DNA of 64,000 nucleotides, taken from Xiphophorus maculatus. Its lineage: Eukaryota > Chordata > Actinopteri > Cyprinodontiformes > Poeciliidae. Made by a program: the position numbers and the translations under genes. A model generated the notes under the pieces. It searched no databases. It saw only the letters and a list, made by a program, of their open reading frames with translations, and was not told where the DNA came from. The stretch covers positions 1,285,001 to 1,349,000 of the forward strand of contig NC_036460.1 of assembly GCF_002775205.1 (NCBI RefSeq), in the 5' to 3' direction. The stretch's first letter is position 1. Each line of letters starts with the position of its first letter. This document shows positions 11,640 through 23,588 of this stretch, piece after piece.

Positions 11640-14600
11640 AAGAAAATAATGAAAGGAGGAGAGATTATAGGCATCAAACGATTACAGGCTTTTAGGAGTT
11701 GGGAGAAAATGGACAGTACATCTGTTCTATTAGATTTCAAAGATAAAGTTCTGCCTGATAAGGTAATGATTGGTTACATCTAAGAGCTTATATTCCATCA
11801 CCTCTCAGATGCTATAAGTGTCAAAGATATGGACATACTGCGAATGTTTGTAAAGGGAAACACACGTGGTAGATGTGGAGGTGAACACCTTTATGGCGAG
11901 TGTGGAAATAATCCAGTTAAATGTTGTAATTGTGGAGGAAATCATACTGCAGCATATGCAGGATGCATGTAAGGAAAGAAGCAGCCGAAATTCAAAAAGT
12001 TAAAACTGATAAGAGAATTACTTATACTGAAACAGTGAAAGAGGTGAAAAGTATTGGAAATGATCCAAAAACAATTTATGGAAAGGAAAAAGGGACAAAC
12101 AATAATCAGTGTAATGTCACGTTAGAAAAACTAATTCCTTTTCTTGTATATATGATTAATTGCTCAGAACAAGCAAGAACTAAAACTGAAAAAATAAAAA
12201 TTATAGTAAAGGCAGCTACAAAGTTTTTTAATGCCAAAGATCTGTGATGGGAAAAAAATTAATGATGAACTTAGATATGGAGAAGAATCATCTGAAAATG
12301 AGGCTTCTCAAATTGTTGCATAATTCTACTACTATAATGGAACGCTAGAAGTTTAATAGCTAATGGTCAGGAATTTAAAGGCTTCATTAACAAATTAAAT
12401 ACAAAACCAAACATAATATGTATTCAAGAAACGTGGCTTAAGTCATCATTGCAATTCATGGTTACTCAGTTTTACGTAAAGATAGAATAAATGGGAAAGG
12501 AGGAGGATGTGCCATATTTATAAAAGAAAACATACAATTTATTCGGCTTCGAATAATAACAGACCAAGAACTTATTGCTGTAGAAATTTGGACAAATAAT
12601 GGAAATATCAAAATAATAAATTATTATAATCCTTGTGAAAAAATTAGAAAAATTAAAACTTGAAACAATCCTAAAACACTGGAGAGGGAAGATAATTTGG
12701 TGTGGGGATATTAATGCACATAGTACTTTGTGGGGAGAACAAGATGATTATAATGGAGGAGTTTTAGAAGAAGTAATTGAAGAAAAAGAAATAGTAATAT
12801 TAAATAATGGTGTAGGCACTCGGGTGGATTTGATATAAGGGAGAGAATCAGTTATTGATTTGACCTTGGTATCGCAATCTTTTGCGGATAGCTGCAGCTG
12901 GAGAGTATGCAAAAAAGTACAATAGGAAGTGATCATTATCCAATTTTTGTTAAGGTAGAAATAGATATAGAAGAAGACCAGGTAGAAACTGAGGGGAAAT
13001 GGAGATTTGGGGATGCAAATTGGAATACATTTAAAATAATAAATGAGATTAGTATGATAAATATAGATACAAATAAACCAATAAATGAATTGAATTTAGA
13101 AATTAGTAAAAGCATCATTAATGCAGCAAAAATAGTCATTCCTAGAAGTAGTGGTACTAAAAAAAGAAGATAGTTCCTTGGTGGACATCAGAGTGTTCAG
13201 TAGCAATTAAACTAAGGAATAAGGCTTTTAAAATACTTTAAAAAATTATTTGTTTCCAAAATCTAATAAATTATAAAAAGAAACAGGCAGAAGTCAGGAA
13301 AATTATAAGAAATGCTAAAAGGGATTTTTGGAGGAAATATTGTGAGTCCTTAGGGAAAAATACTGCATTAGACAGGGTTTGGAATACTTTAAAAAAATGT
13401 CCGCTAAATCAAGAGAATATTTTTTCCCACTATGAAAAGATAATGAAAATGTTTTAGCAGATAATAAAAATAAAGCAGAATTATTAGCAAGAGTATTTAC
13501 AAAGATACATAGGACGGAGAATCTTAATAGTTAAGAAAAAAAAGGACGTGAAATTACATTACAGAATCATAATGAATTATTGTATAATGATGAAGATGAT
13601 GAGGATCTTATTAATATGAAATTCTATTTAATAGAATTAAATAATGCATTGAAGAATTCCAGTAAATCAACTCCTGGGATGATCAAATTTGTTATAATAT
13701 GCTTAGTAATCTTAGTGAAGTGAGTAAAAAAATATTATTAGAATTCTACAATAAAGTATGGGAGGAAGGAATATTACCTGATAAATGGAAATAAGCTATC
13801 ATTATTTATATTATAGTATTATAGCATATTATCATTATACCTATTTGTAAACCTGGTAAAGATCCACATTCAGCTGAGAATTATAGACCAATAGCTCTAA
13901 CATCATGTTTAGGTAAAGTTATGGAAAAAATGGTAAATAATAGATTAACTTATTTTTTAGAGTCTAAGGAGAAGATTAAATCCTATCAATTTGGATTTAG
14001 AAAAGGTAGAAGTACAATAGATCCTGCATTATATCTGGAACATGAAATTAGACGGGCTCAGATTATTTAATAGCAATTTTTTTAGATGTAGAAAAAGTTT
14101 ATGATATGTTATAGAAAGAAGGGTTGTTAGTTAAAATAAAACAATTAGGGATAAGGGGTAAAATATATAGTTGGATTAAAATTTTTAACTGAAAGAAATA
14201 TAAAAGTAAATGTAGGTGGCAAATTAAGTTCAAAACATCAAGTTGAAAATGGTAGTACAATAAGTCCTATGCTATTTATTATAATAATTAATGATATTTT
14301 TAATAATATAGATAAATCTTTTGGTGTTTCATTATTTGCAGATGATGGTCTTATTTGGAAGAGGGGGAAAAACATAGAATTTGTAAATAGGAAACTACAA
14401 GAGCCAATAAATAGTGTAGAAGCTTGGGCATTAGAATCTCAATATCCAAATCTAAAGTTATTTCCAACAAAAGAAAATTAAATACTATTGCAAATCTCAA
14501 ATTATATGAGAATGTTATAGAAAGGATAGATCAAATAAAGTATTTGGGAATCTGGTTTGATAAAAAACTTACATGGAAAATTCATGTTAGTAAAGTAATT

Positions 14601-16119
14601 GAAAAAAGTAAAAAGATCTTAAATATAATGAGATGTTTAAGAGAAAAGAATGGGGAGCTGATAGGAAAGCTTTAAAAACAATTTACACTGGACTATTCAG
14701 ATCAATTTTTGATTATGCATTTATTTTATACAATTCAGCTTCAAGTAGTTTACTAAAAAAATAGATATAATACAATATCAGGCATTGAAACTTTGTTGCA
14801 GAGCGATGAAACTACCCCAGTTTCAGCTCTACAAGTTGAGATGGATGAGATGCCACTGGAGCTCAGGAGAAAACAACTAGCCATAAATTACTGGGCAAAT
14901 ATTAAAGGACATAAAGAAAGTCATCCTCCATATGTTACACTGCAACCTTTTCAAGAAAAAGAAAAAAAGCAAATAAATAGTTTTGGATGGATTATAAAAA
15001 ATGAAATAAGAGATGTAGGAATAAATCATAGTTTAATTAGTCCTGTGATTGTTATTCCTGTTATTCCACCATGGATAATTGGACAAGCTGAAGTTGATTT
15101 AAGTTTATTGAAAAGAGGAAGACAACTAGAAGAGAAAGAGGTGGAAAGTTATATAAGAAAAGAATATGCAGAGTATATACAAATATATACAGATGCTTCC
15201 AAAATGTCAAATGACAATATAGGAATAGCATTTATAATTCTGGATTTAGATATTATGAGAAATAAAAGAATAACAGATAAATTGACAGTGTATTCAGGTG
15301 AATTAATGGGTATTTTAATGGCTCTAGAATGGAGTGAGGAAACAAGAGAGAGGGAGGTTATAATTTATTCAGATTCAAGTAGTGCATTAATAAGTATTTT
15401 AGAACTAAATTCAGAATCAAGGCAAGATATTATATTGAATATTTATCATTCAATTTTTAGGATTAAAAATTATGGGTCTCGGGTTAAATTAGTTTGGATT
15501 CCTGCCCATTTTGGAGTAATAGGAAATGAGCTGGCAGATAATTTTGCTAAGAATGCAGCAAAAAAGTGAATTGTTGATTTAAATATTAAAATAAGCAAAA
15601 ATGAGGTTAAAACTATTAGTAAAATGTATATTAAAGAAAAATGGCAGGAACAGTGGGATAGAGGAAGCAATGCAAGATTTTATTATAGCATCCAAAAAAA
15701 AAGTTGGAGAATTTAGAAAATGTAGCAGGAATAAAAAAGAAGAGGATGCTATATCTAGATTAAGGTTTGGACACACGGGCTTAAACAGTACTCTTAAAGT
15801 AATTAATAAACAGTACAGGTTTTTGTAGTTATTGTGGAAAATTAGAAACAATACAACATGTTTTTTTTAGAATGTAGTAAGTATGTTCAGGAAAGGGAGG
15901 TGCTAATTACTGTAGAGATCTAAGTAGGAATAAAAATAAATTAGATATTAGGATTTTGCTTCAAAGATCGTCTGGGGATGTAGTTTTTAATAGTATTTTT
16001 ACTTTTCTAAGGAGAACATAGTGGATTAACATCTGATTCATACTCCAGTCCTTAAGGTGGCGGTAATGCACCTAAAAGTTATTTGCCAACCGCCATAAAA
16101 AACAAGAAGAAGAAGAAGA
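11640..16119 (+). mobile_element. Degenerate I/Nimb-type non-LTR retrotransposon (LINE)
   Basis: A near full-length but broken LINE. A gag-like part at 11.8-11.97 kb has CCHC knuckles (CYKCQRYGHTANVC, then CCNCGGNH). The apurinic endonuclease lies at about 12.33-12.96 kb (WNARSL, IQETWL, GDINAH, SDHYPIF). Reverse transcriptase lies at about 13.2-14.66 kb (NYRPIALTS, FGFRKGRST, FADDGL). RNase H follows, then a 3' end with a short stem (16058-16064 with 16089-16095) and a GAA-repeat tail at 16104-16119. Domain order with a C-terminal RNase H places it in the I superfamily. Many stops and frameshifts make it immobile. It is much more AT-rich than its right flank. The 5' limit is approximate. Confidence 0.85.
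14793..15569 (+). pseudogene. LINE ORF2 C-terminal part with RNase H, open for 258 codons
   Basis: This is the longest open stretch in the element. The RNase H motifs are YTDASK, YSGELMGIL, IYSDSSSAL and WIPAHFGVIGNELAD, so the catalytic D-E-D and the following H/D residues are present. Upstream RT sequence is in other frames, so it is cut off from the rest of the polyprotein. Confidence 0.8.
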
Positions 16120-16280
16120 CGGGCGGCACTTCCTGTATTTCCGCCCCGGAAGAACGTTAGTTAACTTGTTAGCATTAGCAGCGTGAGCTCTACGCTGGGA
16201 AACAGTGGGACGGCTTCGGTTCGGTTCTGTTTGCTTGGTAGTTGTTAGTGGAGGTCTTGGACGGATTGGATTCATCAGAG
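16120..16280 (+). promoter_or_regulatory. GC-rich, ETS-motif promoter-like segment
   Basis: Between the LINE tail and the ATG at 16281 the base composition changes abruptly to GC-rich with CpGs. It contains CACTTCCTG and CCGGAAG, both ETS-type cores, and no TATA box. This is the usual look of a housekeeping TATA-less promoter. Confidence 0.35.
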
Positions 16281-18662
16281 ATGTGGACCCAGCGGGTCAA
16301 ACGACGTTCGGAGAGGCACGATAGTCTGGATCCGTCTTTCGAACCTCGGCTGCACCGATCGGGTTCGTTTTTATTTACTAGAACGGGGTGCTGGGTTAGG
16401 TCCATTTCAATGGGCCGGTATCAATAAGCAATTCCTCCTGCTATGATTCCGCTAATTATTGACATGATCACATATTCAGCTGTTAGTCAAAAAGAACCGT
16501 CTCTGATTATGAAGAGCTTATATGTGACTTACAGACAAAACTTGGTCAGATAAAATTAGATAAATCTTTATTGTCATTGTCACAAGGACAACAAAATTCA
16601 AACTGACGTGAATTTTCTTCTGAGGAAACATTTTTAAAAAAATCATAAAGTCTCTAAGGAAAATATGAACTAATAAATATATAAGTTTTTCGACTCCCAC
16701 CAAAAAATAAAATCAAAATTATGTACGAAATTTACCCTGAAATGATTTTCTGCAAATAAAATTCTATATAAAAATCAATTTCTGTGCGTTTTGTGACTGA
16801 GAGGTTGAGGCCACAAATCTTTTTTCAATTGCAACATCATTAATGTTTTTACAAAAATTTTCAAAACTGGATCTTGTACAATACATTTATTCTGCTTTTA
16901 AGTTTCAGTATAGTACAGATAATTTTCAAACACAGGGAAATACTGTTCCCCAAGAATCATCTCCATCTTTAACTTTTTTTTTGTGAATAATTTTATGTAA
17001 GGAAGTCCTAAAATGTTGTAACACAAAAGCCCAAACTTTATACCAATATGTTAATTGCTTAATTTAGGATTTGTGACATTTTCCGTTTCACTTTCCCCAT
17101 AGTTAGTGTGACTGTTCTTTTTTTATTTTTTCTGCTCAGTTTATCACATCAAACTTTCTTGTTATTGATGTGTGCCTTGTCAGACCATTTTTAAAAATTT
17201 CCAATAAAGACAAAAAACATTGCCATATTTCCACCTTTTAATTCAAAACATCACATGCAGTGATGAATTGTAGGTAATACACTTTGTCTGGATGTGGACT
17301 CAGCGTAAAGGTGGAAGTAGGACCCAAAGGGGCGGGGCAAAGGCTGGATGTGGAGAATGTGGGACACAGTATGTACTCAAACCCTTCAACATGAACCACA
17401 TCTGAAGGACACGACGGAACAAGGTTGGAAGTGCCAGTATTGGGCCCAGGATAAGTTCTTTGGATGGGGCCACATGGGGCTGGGGGAGGGGTACCATTCT
17501 GTGCGGTTTAGATGAATCCCCTCCTGATGACCGATCCAAATACCGCAGGCTGACCCCGGTCCTACACGTTGCTGCTGTTTCAGACAGCGTCTTAGTCTGG
17601 TGCTAGCCAGGTTTAGGCTAGCACCTTGAGGTCTGGATACCTCTGTGTATTCAGACTTGTCAGCAGATCCTGATATGAGCTTTAGGACAATAGCTGTATG
17701 TGTTGACCCTTTTGTATCTGGAGAAACAAGCCATGTGTGTTTTCAGGTGATTTGTTATGAGGACATCATAGTTTTATTACTATAACTCTGTTAAAACAAT
17801 ATTTCACTGCTGCCTTGCAGAAAGTCAGGTTGGGACGAAATATCTGTTGCTGTCAGGAAAAACTGATGAGAGAGACTGCAGCCTGTGGAACATCATTGGT
17901 GAGTTAAACTGGGAACCAGAACAATAATAATCTAGATCAGGGGTCTCAAACTCCAGTCCTCAAGGGCCGCAGTCCTGCAACTTTTAGATGTGCCTCTGCT
18001 GCACCACCTGAATAGAATAATTAGGTCATTAAGGTTCTGGAGAACTGATCTACACAAGGAGGAGGAATGAAGCCGTTTCATTCCAGTGTTTTGTACCTGT
18101 GGCTCATCTAAAAACTGCAGGACAGCGACTGGAGGACTGGAGTTTGACACCTGTGATCTAGATCAATGTTTCCCAACCCTGGTCCTTAAGGCACACTGCC
18201 CTGCAGGTTTTAGATGTTGTCCTGCTTTAACACACTGGATTCAGAGGATTGCAGTTCAGCAAAAACTTCATCAGCCATCAGTTGAAGTCTTGTGCTGTAG
18301 CAGGGAAATGCCTAAAGCTTGCAGGAGTGTGCCTTGAGAACCAGGGTTGGAAAACACTGATGTAAATCAAGTAATTGTAATGAAATTTAATGTACTATTT
18401 CATTTCATGACATTAATTTTAATTTATTTAGTTAAATAATTTATTTAATTAAATAAATAATTTAATTAAATAATACTTAAATTATTTAATTTAATAAATA
18501 AATGTATTATTTATTTAATTAAATAAATTATTTAATAATTTAATGTAATTAATAAATGTATTATGTCTTGAATTACATAATAAAATATTGAATTGTTAAT
18601 TTTAATTGTAGTTTCAGACCGGGACTCTGACAGAAATGCTTACTTGGACGTTTCCTTTGCAT
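16281..18662 (+). CDS. Possible small unidentified gene, three candidate exons
   Basis: Not recognised. ATG at 16281 opens MWTQRVKRRSERHDSLDPSF and continues to 16362, with a weak donor (GTTCGT) in phase 1. Exon 17821-17898 has a clean acceptor (TGCCTTGCAG) and donor (GTGAGT), reading ESQVGTKYLLLSGKTDERDC then SLWNII across the join. Exon 18612-18662 has acceptor TTGTAG and a possible donor GTTAGT, reading VSDRDSDRNAYLDVSFA; if not spliced it stops at TAG three codons later. All three agree in phase. A further exon near 18829-18915 is possible. Two MITEs lie in intron 2. The joined peptide is hydrophilic with no membrane segment. It could be a real short gene, the start of a longer one, or a remnant. 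Confidence 0.33.
17938..18155. mobile_element. hAT-like MITE 1
   Basis: Inverted ends CAGGGGTCTCAAACTCCAG and CTGGAGTTTGACACCTGTG. The same 8-mer, ATCTAGAT, lies on both sides (17930-17937 and 18156-18163), an 8-bp target duplication as expected for hAT elements. The interior is non-coding. Confidence 0.75.
18164..18359. mobile_element. hAT-like MITE 2, abutting MITE 1's target site
   Basis: Inverted ends CAATGTTTCCCAACCCTGG and CCAGGGTTGGAAAACACTG. The left flank is ATCTAGAT and the right flank ATGTAAAT, an 8-bp duplication with two mismatches. A different family from MITE 1. Confidence 0.65.
18405..18600. repeat. AT-rich palindromic TTAATTAAATAA tract
   Basis: Nearly pure A/T built from ATTTAATTAAATAAAT words in both orientations. 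Confidence 0.8.
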
Positions 18663-19020
18663 GTTAGTCTGGATTTAAGGAGTTTGATAAGATCGGAGTA
18701 GATATCCCTAAGTCAAGTCTAAGTCTTTTCTTACTTTTCAGACATCATTATTGTATAAATTGTATAATATTTGGCCTAATGCCATCTCTGTGCTGCCCTC
18801 CTCAGATTGAACAGTGGCTACTACAGTTAAGTTTTTCTATTGGTTCCAGCGGTGCAGCTTTAGTCACACAGCCACGTTCCAGAGTATAAACCATCTCATG
18901 AGACGCCCCCTGGTGGTGAGTCAGGAGGTGGAATACTGAACTTGATGAGCTTTGATTAATAGTGTTTCTCAGCTCTGCTCATATGTGATTCTTTAGTGCC
19001 ATGAACACAGAGTGGGACGG

Positions 19021-19055
19021 CTCTGCTCTGCTCTGCTCTGCTCTGCTCTGCTCTG
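19021..19055. repeat. (CTCTG)7 microsatellite
   Basis: Seven perfect pentanucleotide units. Confidence 0.95.
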
Positions 19056-20093
19056 ACTGTAGGTGGTTTGCCGCAGAGCTGCTGCTGCCACTTCACATGT
19101 TATTACCAGAGTCTTCAATATTGAGGTCTAGAATAACTTTTTGCTCTAGTTGCTCTGTGACTAACTTTTCCTAAATGCACCCAAATCTTTGACCATATTG
19201 CATTATTACTGCACATGTTGACTTTTTTTGTGTTTAAATTAATGCCAAATCAAGGTTATATTGACTTGTAAGTGATTAATTGAAGGGGCGGTATTATGTA
19301 TTTTCCATTATTATTTTATTTTGTCAGGGTTTATGGATAGATTTAACTATACGTGTGCTGATCGATCGGCCACCGATCGTAATCAGCTGATTTCTGTGAA
19401 AGTGTAATCGGTGATCGCTGATCACTGACTCTTGTTGCTGATCACACAAACTGATCACCTGTGTCTCACTCCGCAGCCTGCCTGTGCAGCTCATCTTTCC
19501 TTCCCACTGCGCAGCAACTAGTCCTAACTAGTGGAACTTCAACACTCAGAGTAAATGGGGAAGTTTTGTGTTACATCAGAAAAATACCTGAAGCATGTCA
19601 TAATGCATCAACACAACTAGTCCAAAATGACATTTAAAAAGCAAACACTTGATGGAGTTTGGCTACATCGAGGCTCAACGCAGGGAAAAGACATCCGGAA
19701 GGTCAGACAGCAGATAAAGCAGCACACAACTACCAGCACTCACCCGGAAGAGCATCATGGTCAGAAAGCTAAACAAATAACCCAAAAAGTAATTAAAGTC
19801 AACCAGCTAGCAGTGTAAGATGCTGGTTCTGATCTCGCTGTTGGGCCGCCGTTATTCGCTACTGCTAGTAATATTTCACAGACGGAGCTCAGTTTCTGCT
19901 CCACCCGGCAGTGAACGCTCACATTTAATGTCTGCTTAAACCTGCAGCATGTAACTAAAACAAAAGATTTTACATAAAACTTTTGCTATGTCCTAACATG
20001 AGACAGATGAGCTCTGAAAAGAACAAATCGATCAACCCTGCCTCCTCCTACCATTGAATACCCTGCAGAATTACTCAGCTCAGTCAGAAACAA

Positions 20094-20233
20094 CCAATCA
20101 GAGTCAGCATTACTCAGCTAGCTAATCAGAGCTAGCATTACTCAGCTAGCCAATCAGAGCTAGCATTACTCAGCTAGCCAATCAGAGCTAGCATTAATCA
20201 GCTAGCCAATCAGAGCTAGCATTACTCAGCTAG
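20094..20233. repeat. Five tandem copies of a 28-bp unit with CCAAT boxes
   Basis: 140 bp equals 5 x 28. The unit starts CCAATCAGAGCTAGCATTAC and ends TCAGCTAG; the second copy reads CTAAT. Four copies keep the CCAATCAGA core of an NF-Y site. The copies are contiguous without unique spacers, so this is not a CRISPR array. Confidence 0.85.
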
Positions 20234-20697
20234 CTGCTCTGAGGACGTTTTAATTCAGTAACTCAGGATTGTTTATTTTAATCAACCTGCATTAACTTTA
20301 ATGAATGTTTCCTTTTTCTGTTGACATTATTTGATATCTGTGTTGTGAGATTTATTTGACTCATGTATAATTTATGGCTGAGAGCCTTAAATTATTATTA
20401 ATTATTATTTTACTGATTGCAGGTTTGTCAGTCCTTTTTACTGAATAGCTGCTGTTTTGTGCCTGCAAATATTTTGCAAGTTTTATGTCTTTATACCAGA
20501 TAATTTTTCTATTTTTCCATATCACATAGTAGCATTTATACCTGAAGTGAAAAATTAGCAGCCAATCCAGTTGCAACCCCGCAGGACTGCACACAGAGTA
20601 AAAAACTTCTGGGGTTTTAATGGCCCTGTGTGTTAAGACTGCAGGAGAGTTAGACAGTGAAACTAGGAGCAGAAAATAAAATCTGCAGTGTATGATA

Positions 20698-20775
20698 GAG
20701 CAGGGTTTCCCCCAGTATATTATGCCTGGCAGCCCGCCATGCTTTACTGGCCCCACCGCCAGGCTAAGCCTTTCT
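20698..20775. repeat. Dispersed repeat end (CAGGGTTTCCCCCAG...)
   Basis: CAGGGTTTCCCCCAGTATAT followed by GGCCCCACCGCCAGGCTA is a familiar fish repeat end, hAT-like in its CAGGG start. Confidence 0.4.
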
Positions 20776-21455
20776 TGTTTATGTTTTTAGAATTTTTTTT
20801 TTTTTAAGCCGTATTGCAAGTGTCTCTGTTACTCTGAGCGTTTCACTGGCGGACCAGAATTATTCCTAAAAGATACGTTTTTAGAAGATAGGTTTATAGC
20901 TTATGCATTTAAAGTTGGACCAATCACATCGCTGGAGCCTCAGCGCCTTTCCTCGCGCTGCAGCAGCAGCTGGATAAAGTTACCTCAGTGTGGATCGCGC
21001 TCCTCCTTTCACTCAAACTTTACACAGGCTGACCTGTATGGATATTTACATCCACCCTCTGTGAGGAATTATGTTTCTTTCCAGAGTTTTTGATCAATGT
21101 AGGAAACCCGTCGTGTTAGCTCTGGTTGCACAGGAATAAACTGTAGCCGCTTTCAGAGGAGCGTTGAGGAGAGGTGAGAATGATTTCTATTTGTGGACAA
21201 AGAATTTTGTGCGTCGTTTCCATCTCAACTCGCTGCCCAGCGTGTGGCGCTGTCTGCGCTGTAAAGTTCATGTCTGTGTCCCGGTTGGTCAGAGCGTTAG
21301 CGGTTAACGAACCAGCGCTAACCTCATCATGCAGGTTCAGCCGGTGAGGAGCTTCACGCTGGTTTTATATTATTTTTATATTTCCGGTCACACGATGTAT
21401 CAAACAATACCAAATGCTTTCTCCAATTAGTCAGACAGAGTTGATGAGCGCGGCA

Positions 21456-21555
21456 NNNNNNNNNNNNNNNNNNNNNNNNNNNNNNNNNNNNNNNNNNNNN
21501 NNNNNNNNNNNNNNNNNNNNNNNNNNNNNNNNNNNNNNNNNNNNNNNNNNNNNNN
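21456..21555. other. Assembly gap, 100 N
   Basis: Exactly 100 Ns, the usual placeholder for a gap of unknown length. It lies 243 bp before the first visible exon of the EXOC3-like gene, so it may hide the missing 5' exons. Confidence 0.98.
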
Positions 21556-21798
21556 CTTCAGCTGCAACCAAAGTCAACATTAAGCATGTCCTGATCTCAC
21601 ACACACATCTACACACACACGTCTGGTCAACTCTCTGCTGCTCTCTAGTGGGCAAAGCAAGTCACTGCAACCCGAACCAGTTTTCATCTGCACATCAGAA
21701 AATTCAGGACAATTAAACACCATGAAAGTAATTTTACGGCTTCAGCTCCATATAAATAAAGTCATCACCATGGTAACCATCTGCTGCTGTCGTCTCAG

Positions 21799-23495
21799 AG
21801 GCTGCAGGTAGATCTGGAGCGGTCGGCGTCCATCAACAGGAGTCTAGGCTCCCGGGTGGCTCAGTGCAGCCTGAACGGACTGGCAGACTTCCTGTACAGG
21901 TACGCCGACTTGCTGCTGAGCTTTGGATCCTCTTCCTGCTGCAGAACCAAAATGCGACTGGACTTAAGGTCCGGTTCTGACTGCTGGACGTTCTTCTCCT
22001 CAGAGATTTTTTAAAATTTATCTTAATAACCCTCGTTCTTCTTGGTTCTTGAGGTCAAGTTTAAAACTTTGTTTGATCTGAAACATTTAAGTAAGATGAA
22101 AAAAGCAGAAGAAATCTGTAGGAGGGTGAATACTTTTCTCTCCTTTAAACCATTTAAAGTTCTAAATAACAATGAAAGTTCTGGAAGCCAGTGAATTTGT
22201 GGTGCTCCATTTTTTGTTACTCTGGATGTTGTAGAGTTCAGTCCTAAAGATGTGGAGCAACAGGGTGAAAATGTCGCTCTGTCCCCTCAGCTTCCAGCGT
22301 AAAGTGGAGATGTTCCACGAAGGGATGCAGAGCGGCATGTTTGGAGACGATGACGACGGATACGTGTCCAAAACCATCGCCATGGTCAACTGCTGCCCTC
22401 CTTTCCGGTACGCACCAATCCCACTTGGTGCATACAATGTAAATATCTGTTTAAAAAACTGTGCTTCCCATACAAGCACAGTTTAAATGAGGAGACGTTT
22501 AAACTGTATGTCTGATTGCTACAGGTTTTTATCACCAGGATGGTTTATTTTTCTGTCTTTCCTTGAAGAATGTTATGCTAATGTTTCCTATTTTCTGTAC
22601 GATGTTTATGGTTGGAAATAATTTGGTAATATTATGAATGAAATATTAAATGACATTGTTCCACAATATTGGGCATGTTTTGGAAATACTGATTCAGGGC
22701 CATAAATTAGGAGTTAATGGGGCCCCAGAGGCCTCAGTTTGGTGTTGAAATGATTCAACTTCAGTTTTCTCCAGTGTTTTGCTCCCTGACCACCAGCATC
22801 GTTTATTACTGTAATATATTTAATTGTTTGCTTTGTTCCACTTAAGAGAAATACTGGGACTAATAAATCCAGTTTGTGTAATTCTGCATAAAAGTTTCCT
22901 GAAACCATGAACTGGCAGGAAACAGAAAACTGAATGTGACTCCACAATGTCTATTTGTTCTGAATTGTATTTTTGACATAATTTCTGTCTTCACCACATA
23001 CAGGGAAAAGTGAGTCCCTATAAACACCCCAAAAGTCACAGTGGTGTCATGAACCATGAATACCTGTATGCGTGTGTGTACACACACACTGAACACACAC
23101 ATACTGCACTGTGTGTGTGCGTTTGTTTGTAATACCTTGTGGGGACCATGCTTCGGGAAACGCTGTTTTCGGGGATCAGATTTAGGAATAAGGTGTGAAT
23201 TGAGCTTTGGTTGAGTTTAGGGTTTAGGTGTAAGAAGTCAATAGAGTTTAGGTTAATGGTCTAGGTTAGGCCATAGAAATTAACGGAAGTCGATGTAAAC
23301 TCCTTGTGATGATCGAAAGATGTAACGTGTGTGTGTGTGTGTGTGTGTGTGTGCAGAGGCTTCGTACAGCGCTGTGCACAGTGTGACCCGTCAGTCAGTG
23401 AGGACTCTCTGCGGCGAGCCAACAAGTCTCTGGACCACATCGTCCAGCAGGGTGTCAGGGTTCTGTCCGAGCGACTCTACCTGCACATCAGGGTA

Positions 23496-23588
<93 letters not shown>

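Noticed and set aside
17300..17539. 79-codon minus-strand open frame rich in proline
   Set aside because: No recognisable domain or flanking exon; probably chance in GC-rich sequence.
18829..18915. Fourth exon of the small candidate gene
   Set aside because: Sites and phase are possible, but the acceptor is poor and the peptide is unconvincing; mentioned only as an option.
20094..20233. CRISPR-like array
   Set aside because: Units are contiguous without unique spacers, in an animal genome.
20361..20756. 131-codon minus-strand open frame
   Set aside because: It overlaps a dispersed-repeat end and has no protein-like features.
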